DNA of 64,000 nt from Ostreiculturibacter nitratireducens (GCF_032670585.1 NZ_JAVQHL010000003.1:124001-188000); one strand, 5' to 3'; shown: positions 1 to 11,917, counted from the stretch's first letter. The notes: a model not told the origin generated them from the sequence alone. Numbers and translations are program-made.

Positions 1-520
1 ACTGTCCGCAGGTGCGGGTTTCCAGACCATGAACGATGAGCATGAGAAGCGCCGCATGTGCGCCGAAGCGTTCGGCCGCATCGGCTTCGGATATACCGGC
101 GATGCGCGCGAAGATGACCATGAGATAGCGGCCGATCTCCGTCTCCATCCGCGCGCGGAGGATGCCGATCTCGGGTCGCCGCGTGGAGGCCGCCTCGATC
201 TCGGCCCAGAGCGGGCCGTCGCTTTCCCGGGCGGACTCGACCCTTATACGGATCGAGTCGATCAGTGCCGCGCGAGGGTTGGCGGATTTCATGATCCGGG
301 AGAACTCATCCTCGATCAGCGCGAGTTCGCGTTCCACGATCGCCTCGATGATCGCATCCTTCGAGGAGAAATAGCGGTAGAAATTGCCCGCGCTCATCCC
401 TGCGGCGCGGGCGAGATCCTGCATGGACGCTCCGTCGAATCCCTTCGCCGCAAAGACGGTCTTGATACGATCGAGGATTTCGACAGCCTTCGGTTCGGCT
501 TTCGTGGCGGTTGCGGACAT
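1..520 (-). CDS. TetR/AcrR family transcriptional regulator (3' end cut off by the window)
   Basis: The minus strand reads from an ATG at 520 and stays open to the left edge, about 173 residues. The N-terminal third is a typical TetR helix-turn-helix: a helix, then an 'AAKGFDGASMQDLARAAGMS' stretch and the 'AGNFYRYFSSKDAI' recognition-helix signature at about residues 45-58. The rest is a helical ligand-binding domain whose ligand cannot be read from sequence. A perfect 16-bp palindrome lies 15 bp upstream of the start, so autorepression is likely. Next upstream on the same strand is an FAD-linked oxidase gene, a possible but unproven target. Family is certain; target and ligand are unknown. 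Confidence 0.85.
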   Translation of the reverse strand, partial: MSATATKAEPKAVEILDRIKTVFAAKGFDGASMQDLARAAGMSAGNFYRYFSSKDAIIEAIVERELALIEDEFSRIMKSANPRAALIDSIRIRVESARESDGPLWAEIEAASTRRPEIGILRARMETEIGRYLMVIFARIAGISEADAAERFGAHAALLMLIVHGLETRTCGQ

Positions 521-535
521 GAGGGGTCTCGCGCT

Positions 536-551
536 GAATGAACGTTCATTC
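536..551. promoter_or_regulatory. TetR-type operator palindrome
   Basis: GAATGAACGTTCATTC is a perfect 16-bp palindrome starting 15 bp upstream of the tetR start codon. GAATGAA..TTCATTC is the common operator form of AcrR/TetR repressors that control themselves. Assignment to this regulator is inferred from position and symmetry. Confidence 0.7.
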
Positions 552-721
552 TCATATAGCGCCGCCTCACGCAAAGCAAGATGAGTCGCGAATGGCGCCC
601 GTCCTCCCGCCGTGCAGCGGACCCACGACACGCGTATCTCCCGCCCGGATCAACGCGGAAACCTCTGCATGGACCCGCGATCGCTCCGCGCCATGCCGAA
701 GCATCGCGCGGAGCAACCTTG

Positions 722-2158
722 TCACTCCGCTGCGCGTGCGAGTGCGGCGGGCTCGATGTTGTGGTTCAGCCGGAACAGGTTCTTCGGATCGTATTTCGCC
801 TTCACCTTCGCCAGCCGGTCCATGTTGGCGCCGTAGGCGCCGGGGATCCGGCCCGCTTCGTCATCGGGCATGAAGTTCACGTAGACGCTGCCGACCGAAT
901 GCGGCGCCGCCGCGTCGAACAGCTTCCTGGCCCATGCGATGCAGGCCCCGTCCTTCGACGCGTCCTCCCAGCGCGTGTGAACGTTCATGATGAAGTGTGA
1001 CGAGCGCTGCGGATAGGCGGTCGCGTCCGATGCCACGCGCGCCATGGCGCCGCCCACATGGGCGATGAAGACCTCGCAGGCCGGGTCCGGAACATTGCGC
1101 ACCGCGTCGAGGATGATCTTGATCGCCGCGTCCGACAGGGTCTCGAAATCATGGCTCTTCCAGTAGTTCCGCATGCCGGGGGTCAGCAGCGGATCGAAGG
1201 CCGCCTGCCAGCCCTGGAACGGGTGCGGGGCAATCACATCGGCGATCGGGTTGCCCAGAGCGCGGAGCGGTGCCATTGCCTTCTCCGCGTCAGCAATGTC
1301 GCCCGCGTAGCAGGCCGCGAAGACGAGCACATCCTTGCCGTGCCATTCCTCCGGCAGGAACGGGAGCGGCGGCGCCTGCCGCAGCACGGCCCAGACGGTC
1401 AGATCATCCTCCGCCTCGTCGGCGATCTTGCGGAAGTCCCGCAGAAGCGCCGGCGCGTCGTCGAGCGAGTGCACGATCAGGCCCGAAAGCACTTCCGGAC
1501 CGACCGGGTGCAGCTGGAATTCGAACGACGTGACCACGCCGAAGTTCCCTCCTCCGCCGCGGATAGCCCAGAACAGGTCTGCATTCTCGGCCTTGCTCGC
1601 CCGGACGAATTCGCCATCCGCAGTCACGAGGTCCGCCGACACGAGGTTGTCGATCGTCATTCCATGCTTGCGGGTGATCCAGCCGAACCCGCCTCCGAGC
1701 GTCAGCCCCGCGATCCCGGTGGTGGAGTTCACGCCGACAGGGACGGCAAGCGCATGGGCCTGAGTTTCCTTGTCGACATCGCCAAGCGTCGCGCCGGGTT
1801 CGACCCGCGCGGTTCTCGCCCCGGGATCGACATGGACCGATTTCATCTTCGAGAGGTCGAGAAGCAGCGCGCCGTCGGCAACGGCATGGCCGGCAATCTG
1901 GTGGCCGCCAGACCGGATTGCCATGAGCAGGCCGTTGTCACGGGCGAAGTCGACCGCGTGTCTCACGTCGCTGGCACCAAGCGCCCTGACCACCAGCCCC
2001 GGCCGCCGGTCCACCATCGCATTCCAGATCGTGCGGGCTTCATCGTAGCCGGCCGAGCCTTCTCGGAAGACCTCTCCGCGGATTGCGCCTGCGAGCGCGT
2101 CGACGACTTCATCATCGACCGCCTTGGAGCGGCCTTCGAGAGTCTTGATCTTGGTCAT
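722..2158 (-). CDS. FAD-binding oxidoreductase, BBE family (covalent flavin)
   Basis: This is a 478-residue FAD-linked oxidase. The N-terminal PCMH-type FAD domain carries 'IRSGGHQIAGH', in which His86 is the usual 8-alpha-histidyl attachment site. A Gly-rich 'GLTLGGGFGW' segment and 'AIRGGGGNFGVV' follow. The C-terminus has the berberine-bridge (BBE) signature 'YDPKNLFRLNHNI'. The second attachment cysteine of bicovalent members is absent: the site reads 'VGVNSTTG'. Start 2158 was chosen over 2203 because GGAGG lies about 8 bases upstream. Family members oxidise sugars, alcohols or aromatic substrates; the substrate here is unknown. It lies about 200 bp upstream of tetR on the same strand. 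Confidence 0.9.
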   Translation of the reverse strand: MTKIKTLEGRSKAVDDEVVDALAGAIRGEVFREGSAGYDEARTIWNAMVDRRPGLVVRALGASDVRHAVDFARDNGLLMAIRSGGHQIAGHAVADGALLLDLSKMKSVHVDPGARTARVEPGATLGDVDKETQAHALAVPVGVNSTTGIAGLTLGGGFGWITRKHGMTIDNLVSADLVTADGEFVRASKAENADLFWAIRGGGGNFGVVTSFEFQLHPVGPEVLSGLIVHSLDDAPALLRDFRKIADEAEDDLTVWAVLRQAPPLPFLPEEWHGKDVLVFAACYAGDIADAEKAMAPLRALGNPIADVIAPHPFQGWQAAFDPLLTPGMRNYWKSHDFETLSDAAIKIILDAVRNVPDPACEVFIAHVGGAMARVASDATAYPQRSSHFIMNVHTRWEDASKDGACIAWARKLFDAAAPHSVGSVYVNFMPDDEAGRIPGAYGANMDRLAKVKAKYDPKNLFRLNHNIEPAALARAAE

Positions 2159-2444
2159 GATTGAATTCCTCCGTTGGTCGGAGGCTTCTTGCCGGACGAA
2201 CACACGGCGACATTTCGAAGTGCGATGACCACCCCAATAGTAGTCATTCTACCGAAAAAGCCCCGAAAAATCATCCCGCGCCACGGTCGAAGTGGCCGCG
2301 ACGGAAAAGTCAGGGTTTCCAGCAACCTGCCAAGAAACGGCGGCGTTTGAGTGACGCGAGCCGCACTCCATGGATTCAACCGAACTGCCTGTCCAGACGC
2401 CTTCGTGTCACCGTGCCAGTGCAAGTTCGACAAGGAGGTTTGTG

Positions 2445-2882
2445 ATGCTACGCCTGCTCGTCTTGATCTCCGCCAACGTTGCCTTCGTTGCCCAAGCCAA
2501 TGCTGAACCGGTCAAACTGCACTGTTTTCCCGGTGAAGAGCCCGACGGCATATTCGGCCAATTCGTGGAACTGGATCTGGATGGAAAGACGCTTCATATC
2601 CTGGACAGTCCGCAAGACGCCCAGTGGTCAACCATTCCCGTCTTAAAAGAAACGGAGAAGACCCTGTTCTTCGTCGGGGACTCCGGCGACGTCACATCGG
2701 ATATGTCGACTGTTTCGATCGTGGTCGAAAAGAATACGTGGAATTGGGTGATTGCGACCCTGGATCATGGGCAATGGGGCCTGCAAGGGATGGTGATCGA
2801 GGGCCGATGTGACGTCGTCATGTCCGAGCAGGCGAACAACGCGACAGGGAAATCGACAACCACACCGACAGGGTCTGCATGA
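2445..2882 (+). CDS. Small exported protein of unknown function
   Basis: The product is 145 residues with a clear signal peptide ('MLRLLVLISANVAFVAQANA', cleavage after ANA near residue 20). The mature part has an even polar/hydrophobic pattern with one early Cys (LHCFPGEEPDG) and one late Cys (GRCDVV) that could form a disulfide, and ends in a Thr/Ser-rich tail. The start is fixed by a strong AAGGAGGT six bases upstream of the ATG at 2445; an in-frame ATG at 2370 lacks such a site. No family was recognised. It stands alone, with about 290 bp upstream and tRNA-Ala downstream. Confidence 0.65.
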   Translation: MLRLLVLISANVAFVAQANAEPVKLHCFPGEEPDGIFGQFVELDLDGKTLHILDSPQDAQWSTIPVLKETEKTLFFVGDSGDVTSDMSTVSIVVEKNTWNWVIATLDHGQWGLQGMVIEGRCDVVMSEQANNATGKSTTTPTGSA

Positions 2883-3023
2883 ATGGGAGCAAAGCGGCGC
2901 AGAACCCGAAGCCTGAGCGGCATTTCAGTTGAAAGACGCCCCATCGTCGGCGCTGATCATGGCACACGATCGGCCAACAAGCATCAATCCAGCGGACTAA
3001 GGGCGACAAGGTTGATGGGCGAT

Positions 3024-3100
<77 letters not shown>

Positions 3101-3168
3101 ACTGCGCGCGCTATTTGTTCCATGCCGCGCGCCTTGTCAAGGAGCCCGCGGCCGGCTTTGTCGAATTC

Positions 3169-3627
3169 TCAGGCGCGGACCTGCACCTTGGAACGCACGA
3201 AGGCCTCGATATCCGCGGCGGGGCGCGCTCCGGTCAGCCGCGCGACCTCCCGGCCCCGGTGATAGAGAATCAGCGCGGGAATCCCGCGGATGTTCGCGCG
3301 ACCGGCGATCTGCGGAAATTCCTCCGTATTGATCTTGGCGAACCGCACGCCGGGTGCGAGCGCCTTAGCTGCCTTCGCGAATTCCGGCGCCATCATCCGG
3401 CAGGGGCCGCACCACGGCGCCCAGTAGTCGATGATCAGCGGCAGGTCGTCGGTCCGGACTGCCTTGTCATGCGTCTGGCCGTCGAACTCGGCGACCTTGC
3501 CTGACAACAGCGGGTCCCCGCAGCTGCCGCATTTCGGGCCGGCGCCGACGCGGTCGGCTGGCACACGGTTCGCCTGGCCGCAGGTGGCGCAGACGAGTTT
3601 CACGGCGGTTCTCGCTTCAGCAGGCAT
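3169..3627 (-). CDS. trxC: Thioredoxin 2 (TrxC type, with N-terminal zinc-binding region)
   Basis: The 152-residue product has two zinc-type CxxC pairs in the N-terminal part (Cys13/Cys16 'CATC' and Cys33/Cys36 'CGSC'), followed by a thioredoxin domain with active site WCGPC at residues 72-76 and the cis-Pro segment 'GIPALILYHRG'. This order is specific to TrxC, a cytoplasmic disulfide reductase often linked to oxidative stress. The start at 3627 fits the family length of about 145; the open frame continues upstream but that part has no thioredoxin features. It follows gcvP on the same strand after about 70 bp. Confidence 0.92.
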   Translation of the reverse strand: MPAEARTAVKLVCATCGQANRVPADRVGAGPKCGSCGDPLLSGKVAEFDGQTHDKAVRTDDLPLIIDYWAPWCGPCRMMAPEFAKAAKALAPGVRFAKINTEEFPQIAGRANIRGIPALILYHRGREVARLTGARPAADIEAFVRSKVQVRA

Positions 3628-3634
3628 GGCGGGC

Positions 3635-3666
3635 CCCCATACATTCACTACATCGAATATATGGGG
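3635..3666. repeat. Inverted repeat between gcvP and trxC
   Basis: CCCCATA at 3635-3641 and TATGGGG at 3660-3666 form a 7-bp inverted repeat with an 18-base AT-richer spacer, directly upstream of the trxC start. It has no U-run, so it is a poor intrinsic terminator. It could be an operator for trxC or a weak hairpin in the gcvP trailer. Confidence 0.3.
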
Positions 3667-3698
3667 ACCCCGAGGCGCTCCACAAGTCTTTGCGGATC

Positions 3699-6539
<2,841 letters not shown>

Positions 6540-6547
6540 GATGCACC

Positions 6548-6907
6548 TCAGCCAATCATGTCCTTGTAGGCGGCCTCGTCCATGAAGCCGTCGAGAGCTT
6601 TCATGTCCTTGACCTTCATCTTGAAGAACCACGCCTTGCCCAGCGGGTCCTCGTTCACCATCGCGGGGTTGTCGGCGATCTCGGGGTTTACCTCGACGAT
6701 CTCGCCGTCGAGCGGCGCCGTGATGTCCGACGCGGCCTTCACGCTTTCGATCACCACGATCTCTTCCCCTTTCGAGACGCTCCGCCCCTCTTCCGGCAGT
6801 TCGACGAAGACGACATCGCCCAACTGCTCGCTCGCGTGTTCCGTGATCCCGACGACGACCAGATCGCCGTCGACGCGCAGCCATTCATGTTCTTCGGTGT
6901 ATTTCAT
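6548..6907 (-). CDS. gcvH: Glycine cleavage system H protein
   Basis: This 119-residue lipoyl carrier shuttles the methylamine group between GcvP, GcvT and dihydrolipoamide dehydrogenase. The lipoyl attachment lysine is Lys57 in 'VVIESVKAASDI'; the start 'MKYTEEHEWL' is typical of the family. It lies 24 bp after gcvT and 8 bp before gcvP on the same strand, so all three are one operon. Confidence 0.97.
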   Translation of the reverse strand: MKYTEEHEWLRVDGDLVVVGITEHASEQLGDVVFVELPEEGRSVSKGEEIVVIESVKAASDITAPLDGEIVEVNPEIADNPAMVNEDPLGKAWFFKMKVKDMKALDGFMDEAAYKDMIG

Positions 6908-6931
6908 GGTGTTGAGGTCCTCGTCTGTGAA

Positions 6932-8059
6932 TCAGCGTTTGTATCTGGTCGGCTGGAACGGCATCGGCGAGACCGTCGCGGGCAGCCGCCTGCCGCGCAC
7001 GTCGCCCCAGACCGTGGCCCCTTCCCCGATATCGGCGGGCATGTAGGCCATCGCCATTGGCGCCTCTATCGAAGGCCCGTAACCACCCGAGGTGACGCGC
7101 CCGATCGGCGCACCGCCTTCGGCGGCCGCATAGATCTCCGTTCCCTCGCGCATCGGCGCACGCCCCTCCGGGCGCAGTCCCATCCTGCGGCGCGAGGGGC
7201 CTTCCGTCAGTTCGCGCAGGATCCGATCGGCGCCCGGGAAGCCACCGGCCCGCGCTCCGCCTTCGCGCCGCGCCTTCTGGATCGCCCAGTTCAGTCCCGC
7301 CTCGACCGGGCTCGTCGTCTCGTCGATGTCATGGCCGTAGAGGCAGAGCCCCGCCTCCAGCCGCAGACTGTCGCGCGCGCCGAGGCCGATCGGGGCCACC
7401 TCCTCCATCGCGAGGAGCGTTTCCGCGAAGGCTTCCGCCCGATGCGCCGGGACCGAGATCTCGAACCCGTCCTCGCCGGTGTAGCCCGAGCGCGAGATCC
7501 AGAGCTCGACCCCCTGCCAATTGCGGATCCCGACGTCCATGAAGTCCATCTCGGCCACTTCCGGCACGAGCCGCGCGAGCGCCAGTTCCGCCGCCGGCCC
7601 TTGCAGGGCCAGAAGCGCCCGGTCCGTCACCTCGCCCACGTCGCAGCCCGCGCCGAGGTGCGCCCTCATGTGTGCGACATCCGCTTCCTTGCAGGCCGCG
7701 TTTATGACGAGAAACAGATGATCGCCGCGGTTCGCGACCATGAGGTCGTCAAGTATCCCGCCCTCGTCGTTCGTGAACATCGCGTAGCGCTGCCGCCCCG
7801 CGGCCAGCCCCAGCACGTCGACCGGCACGAGCGTCTCCAGCGCCAGCGCCGCATCCTCGACACTGCCGGAGGCGGGGGCGATCAGGACCTGGCCCATATG
7901 GCTCACGTCGAAAAGGCCGGCGGCCGTGCGGGTATGCAGATGCTCCTTCAGGACGCCCATCGGATACTGCACGGGCATCTCGTATCCTGCGAAGGGCACC
8001 ATCTTCGCACCCAGTCGCAGGTGAAGATCATGAAGAACCGTACGCTTCAGGTCGGCCAT
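6932..8059 (-). CDS. gcvT: Aminomethyltransferase (glycine cleavage T protein)
   Basis: GcvT transfers the one-carbon unit from aminomethyl-lipoyl-GcvH to tetrahydrofolate and releases ammonia. The 375-residue protein starts 'MADLKRTVLHDLHLRLGAKM' and has the family features 'FDVSHMGQV', 'SRSGYTGEDGFEI' and 'GLGARDSLRLEAGL'. The start at 8059 has AAGGAG about 8 bases upstream; in-frame codons up to 8101 would intrude into the riboswitch leader. First gene of the gcvTHP operon. Confidence 0.97.
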   Translation of the reverse strand: MADLKRTVLHDLHLRLGAKMVPFAGYEMPVQYPMGVLKEHLHTRTAAGLFDVSHMGQVLIAPASGSVEDAALALETLVPVDVLGLAAGRQRYAMFTNDEGGILDDLMVANRGDHLFLVINAACKEADVAHMRAHLGAGCDVGEVTDRALLALQGPAAELALARLVPEVAEMDFMDVGIRNWQGVELWISRSGYTGEDGFEISVPAHRAEAFAETLLAMEEVAPIGLGARDSLRLEAGLCLYGHDIDETTSPVEAGLNWAIQKARREGGARAGGFPGADRILRELTEGPSRRRMGLRPEGRAPMREGTEIYAAAEGGAPIGRVTSGGYGPSIEAPMAMAYMPADIGEGATVWGDVRGRRLPATVSPMPFQPTRYKR

Positions 8060-8138
8060 TGCCGTACTCCTTGCCTGTCGCCGGTTCATTTGGCCCGGCA
8101 TCGTTCCTGGCGTGCCTGCGCCCGCCCATTCCGATGCC

Positions 8139-8302
8139 CCCTCTGTCCTTTCGCCTGAGATCGTTATCCCTTCGGCGGGCGCTTTCGGCCACTCTCCAGA
8201 GTTCCTTCGCCAGAACGGTCCCTTGCGCCTGAGAGTTTACCGGGGCGGTTGCTCCTTCGGCACCGGCTGCTGCCGGATTCTCCCGATCCTGACAGCCTCT
8301 GG
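8139..8302 (-). promoter_or_regulatory. Tandem glycine riboswitch upstream of gcvT
   Basis: Read on the minus strand, the leader holds two successive aptamers. The first contains 'GGGAGAATCC', 'CCGAAGGAGCAA' and 'AAACTCTCAGGC'; the second contains 'CTCTGGAGAGTGGCC', 'CCGAAGGGATAA' and 'ATCTCAGGCGAAAGGACAGAG'. These are the conserved blocks of the gcvT-type glycine riboswitch. The gcvT start is about 80 bases downstream. Known tandem elements switch on glycine cleavage when glycine is plentiful. End positions are approximate. Confidence 0.93.
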
Positions 8303-8407
8303 TTAGCCGAGCCGTCCCCGGGCTGGCAAGAGAATATGCAATCGTATACCGAAGGTGACAGCAGGCACGGTTGATACGGCCGCGCCGATCCCCCATGTAT
8401 CCGTTCC

Positions 8408-8971
8408 ATGAAGCACCCCGCGTTCTTCGGCTACGGCTCGCTCGTCAACCGCGAGACCCATGACTACGCGCCCGCGACCCCGGCGCGCCTGACCGGCTGG
8501 CGCCGGGTCTGGCGTCATACCGGGCTGCGGCCCCTGGCGTTTCTCTCGGTCGAACCGGCCGAGAACGTCACGATCGACGGTCTCGTCGCGGCCGTGCCCG
8601 GCGATGACTGGACGGCGCTGGACAAGCGTGAGGGCGCCTATGACCGCCATCATCTCCCGTCCACCACCGTGGCGCACGAGGCGCATTGGGCGTCATCCGT
8701 CCAGGTCTATGCCGTCTCGTCCCGCCACAGGCCGGCCGATGAGACGCACCCTGTTCTCCTGAGCTACATCGACACGGTCGTGCAGGGGTTCCTGAGGGAA
8801 TTCGGCGAGGAAGGCGCGCAGCGTTTTTTCGACACGACGGCCGGGTGGGAAACGCCGATCCTCGACGACCGAGCGGCGCCACGCTATTCCCGCGCGCGCG
8901 CGCTCAGCCTTTCAGAGACCGCCTTCGTGGACGAAGCCCTGATCGGCGTGGGCGCGCAGCGCCTCCGCTGA
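8408..8971 (+). CDS. Gamma-glutamylcyclotransferase-like (GGCT fold) protein
   Basis: The 187-residue protein begins 'MKHPAFFGYGSLVNRET', where 'GYGSLV' is the substrate loop of the GGCT/AIG2/ChaC fold. A conserved acidic residue sits in 'LDKREGAYDR' (Glu75), the position of the catalytic glutamate. Such enzymes form 5-oxoproline from gamma-glutamyl compounds, but the substrate here is not evident. It is divergent from the glycine cleavage operon, sharing the intergenic region with the riboswitch. Confidence 0.75.
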   Translation: MKHPAFFGYGSLVNRETHDYAPATPARLTGWRRVWRHTGLRPLAFLSVEPAENVTIDGLVAAVPGDDWTALDKREGAYDRHHLPSTTVAHEAHWASSVQVYAVSSRHRPADETHPVLLSYIDTVVQGFLREFGEEGAQRFFDTTAGWETPILDDRAAPRYSRARALSLSETAFVDEALIGVGAQRLR

Positions 8972-9051
8972 CCTCTCTTCGCCCCCGAAATCCACGCCAC
9001 GCACGGCAGCCCTGGCGGCGCCGTCTTCGGGTTTCCCCCGGCCGGACGTCG

Positions 9052-10374
9052 TCAGTCCTTCGCGCGCACCTTCTGGAGCAGCGGCATGAGGTCGGCCATC
9101 TCCGGCCCCTGTGCCTGACCGGTCAGGGCTTTCCGAAGCGGCATGAACAGCCCCTTGCCCTTGCGACCCGTCGCGGTCTTCACGGCCTCGGTCCACTCCT
9201 TCCACGTCGTCTCGGTGAAGGGCGGTTCGGGCAGCAGGCCCACGGCGGTCGCGACAAAGTCCTTGTCCTCAGGGTCGATCACGGGCTCCGCGCCATCGCG
9301 GCAGATCTTCCACCACCCCTCGAGATCGTCGAGATAGGTGATGTTCTGCGACGCGACGTTCCAGAACCGTTCGGCCATGTCGTCTGGCACGCCCAGCGCC
9401 GCGATCCGGTCCTTGACCGCCTCGAAGGGCATCGACTGGTTGACGCGCTGCGTCAGCGGCACGAGGTCTTCGGCGTCGAACTTCGTCGGCGCGGCGCCGA
9501 ACTGCGACAGGTCGAACCCTTCGGCGATTTCGTCCAGCGACATCTTCAATTCCACCGGCTGAGAGGACCCGAGCCGCGCCATCAGGCTCAGCAGAGCCTC
9601 CTTCGCGATCCCCTTCGCACGCAGGTCGCGCAGCGATAGCGTGCCCAGCCGCTTGGACAATCCCTCGCCCTGGGGGCCGGTCAGCAGGCTGTGATGCGCG
9701 AAGGCCGGCGGCTCGCTGCCGAGCGCGCGGATGATCTGGATCTGCGTCGCGGTGTTGGTGACGTGGTCGGAACCCCGCACGATGTCCGTGACGCCCATCT
9801 CGACGTCGTCCACGACCGAGGCGAGCGTGTAGAGCACCTGCCCGTCCGCGCGGATCAGCACCGGGTCGGAAACCGAGGCCGCGTCGATCGAGATCGGGCC
9901 AAGGATGCCGTCGGTCCACTCGATCCGCTCCTGGTCGAGGAGGAACCGCCAATAGCCCTCGCGCTCGGCACGGAGCTTGTCCTTCTCCGCCTCGGACAGC
10001 GACAGCGCCGCGCGGTCGTAGACCGGGGGCTTGCCCATGTTCAGCTGCTTCTTGCGCTTCAGGTCCAGCTCCGTCGGCGTCTCGAAGCATTCGTAGAAAC
10101 GGCCCTTGGCCCGCAGCTCGTCGGCCGCCGCCTGGTAGCGGTCGAGCCGCGCCGACTGCCGCTCCACCCGGTCCCAGGTGAGACCCAGCCACTCCAGGTC
10201 CGCCATGATCGCGTCGGCGTATTCCTGTTTCGAGCGTTCCGGGTCGGTGTCGTCGAGCCGCAGGATGAATTGCCCGCCCGCCTTCCGCGCGATCAGGTAA
10301 TTGAACAGAGCGGTGCGCAGGTTCCCGACGTGCAGGTAACCGGTGGGCGAAGGGGCGAAGCGGGTGACGGTCAT
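9052..10374 (-). CDS. gltX: Glutamate--tRNA ligase (class I)
   Basis: The product (440 residues) charges tRNA with glutamate. It starts 'MTVTRFAPSPTGYLHVGNLR', where HVGN at 15-18 is the HIGH-type nucleotide motif, and has the KMSKS counterpart 'EGLSKRLG' near residue 240. The C-terminal anticodon-binding domain is shorter than in 470-residue GltX. Alphaproteobacteria often carry two gltX genes, one acting on tRNA-Gln before amidation. Which copy this is cannot be told here. Confidence 0.95.
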   Translation of the reverse strand: MTVTRFAPSPTGYLHVGNLRTALFNYLIARKAGGQFILRLDDTDPERSKQEYADAIMADLEWLGLTWDRVERQSARLDRYQAAADELRAKGRFYECFETPTELDLKRKKQLNMGKPPVYDRAALSLSEAEKDKLRAEREGYWRFLLDQERIEWTDGILGPISIDAASVSDPVLIRADGQVLYTLASVVDDVEMGVTDIVRGSDHVTNTATQIQIIRALGSEPPAFAHHSLLTGPQGEGLSKRLGTLSLRDLRAKGIAKEALLSLMARLGSSQPVELKMSLDEIAEGFDLSQFGAAPTKFDAEDLVPLTQRVNQSMPFEAVKDRIAALGVPDDMAERFWNVASQNITYLDDLEGWWKICRDGAEPVIDPEDKDFVATAVGLLPEPPFTETTWKEWTEAVKTATGRKGKGLFMPLRKALTGQAQGPEMADLMPLLQKVRAKD

Positions 10375-10454
10375 GGATGGAGGTCTCCTGTTGCGGTTCC
10401 TCTTTCACAAGGCGCCGCTTTTGTCCATATGAGGCCCGAGCCGGAGGTGCGGGA

Positions 10455-10862
10455 ATGGACGACTGGAAGGGGCGCACTGCGCCCGATCTCGACGTGATCG
10501 AGGAACTGGCGCAGGCAGCGGTCGCGTCATTGCCGCCTGCCTTCGCGGGTCCGGCGAAGGCCGTCCAGTTCCGCGTGGCGGAATTCGCGCCCGAGGACAT
10601 CCTCGACGATCTCGGCATCGAGGACCCCTTCGAACTCACCGGCTTTTACGAGGGCGTGCCGATGACCGAGAAGTCGGTGATGGACATGCTGGACCGGCCC
10701 GACATGATCTGGCTGTTTCGCCGGCCGATCCTCGACGAATGGGCCGAACGCGGCGACGTGGAACTGGGCGACCTCATCGCGCATGTGGTGGTGCATGAAC
10801 TCGCGCACCATTTCGGGTGGTCCGACGACGACATCGCCCTCATCGACCGCTGGTGGGAATAG
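10455..10862 (+). CDS. Metallopeptidase family protein (minimal zincin-like)
   Basis: This 135-residue protein ends in a zincin motif 'HELAHHFGW' at residues 114-122, with His114, Glu115 and His118 as expected zinc and catalytic residues, then an acidic 'SDDD' stretch. It matches the small metallopeptidase family formerly DUF1025 (PF06262). The start at 10455 has GGAGG upstream; in-frame codons from 10377 are unlikely. No transmembrane segment or signal is seen, so it is cytoplasmic. Divergent from gltX. Substrate unknown. Confidence 0.88.
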   Translation: MDDWKGRTAPDLDVIEELAQAAVASLPPAFAGPAKAVQFRVAEFAPEDILDDLGIEDPFELTGFYEGVPMTEKSVMDMLDRPDMIWLFRRPILDEWAERGDVELGDLIAHVVVHELAHHFGWSDDDIALIDRWWE

Positions 10863-10966
10863 GCGCACAGCGCTTTGTGCGCTGACGCGGAGCGCGAAGT
10901 CTCGTCGCAGGCGGTTTCCGTCCTATCCTCTGTTCCGACGACAGGACCCATCGAAGGGAGGATTCC

Positions 10967-11917
10967 ATGACGAAGGCAAAACGCTTCACGCGCCGCGATG
11001 CGCTTCTGGCCGGCGCGGCTCTACCCCTCGCCGGGGCGGCCCTTGGCGCGAGCGCGCCGCGCGCACGGGCGAAGGCGGAGATGATGGGGGCCGGCATGGC
11101 GCCGTTCCATCGCATCAAGCTCGGCGAGTTCGAGGTGACGACGCTTCTGGGCGGCACGCGCACGGTGCCGAACCCGCAGGAAATTTTCGGACTGAACGTG
11201 ACACCCGAAGAGTTCGCGGAGGCCTCTTCAGCGGCCTTCATCCCGACCGACAAGGCGCAGTTCTACTTCACCCCCACCGTGATCAACACGGGCGATGAAC
11301 TGGTGCTGTTCGACACGGGCCTTGCCCCGGAGGGCATCACGGGGGCGCTCGCAGCCGCGGGCTACGCCCCTGACCAGGTCGACGTCGTGGTGCTCACCCA
11401 CATGCACGGCGACCATATCGGCGGGCTCTCCGGCGACGCGGGCGAAACCTTCCCGAACGCGCGCTACGTCACCGGCTCGTTGGAACATAACCATTGGTCA
11501 CAGGCCGGCAACGAAGGCTTCGACGCCAAGGTTAAGCCCCTGAACGAGAAGCTGACCTTCCTGGACGACGGGGGCAGCGTTGCCTCCGGCATCACGGCGG
11601 TTTCGGCCTTCGGCCATACGCCGGGCCACATGGCCTACATGATCGAAAGCGCGGGTCAGAACCTGGTCCTGATCGGCGACACCGCCAATCACTACGTGTG
11701 GTCGCTCGCCTACCCGGATTGGGAAGTGCGCTTCGATGCCGACAAGGCCGCCGCAGCGCAGTCGCGCCGCAAGGTCCTCGGGATGCTCGCGGCCGACAAG
11801 GTTCCGTTCATCGGGTATCACATGCCGTTCCCGGCCCTCGGCTACGTCGAGGCGCGCGGCGAGGGCTTCCACTACGTCCCCGCTTCCTACCAGCTCTTCA
11901 TGAGCGACGAGGCCTGA
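10967..11917 (+). CDS. Tat-exported metallo-beta-lactamase-fold hydrolase
   Basis: The 316-residue protein begins with a twin-arginine signal ('KRFTRRDALLAGAALPLAG') ending near 'ARAKA' at residue 37, so it should be folded before export to the periplasm. The metallo-beta-lactamase motif 'THMHGDH' is at 144-150, with later ligands in 'GHTPGHMAY' and 'LIGDTANH'. It resembles the broad lactonase/hydrolase branch of the superfamily rather than true beta-lactamases. GGAGG lies just before the ATG at 10967. Confidence 0.9.
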   Translation: MTKAKRFTRRDALLAGAALPLAGAALGASAPRARAKAEMMGAGMAPFHRIKLGEFEVTTLLGGTRTVPNPQEIFGLNVTPEEFAEASSAAFIPTDKAQFYFTPTVINTGDELVLFDTGLAPEGITGALAAAGYAPDQVDVVVLTHMHGDHIGGLSGDAGETFPNARYVTGSLEHNHWSQAGNEGFDAKVKPLNEKLTFLDDGGSVASGITAVSAFGHTPGHMAYMIESAGQNLVLIGDTANHYVWSLAYPDWEVRFDADKAAAAQSRRKVLGMLAADKVPFIGYHMPFPALGYVEARGEGFHYVPASYQLFMSDEA

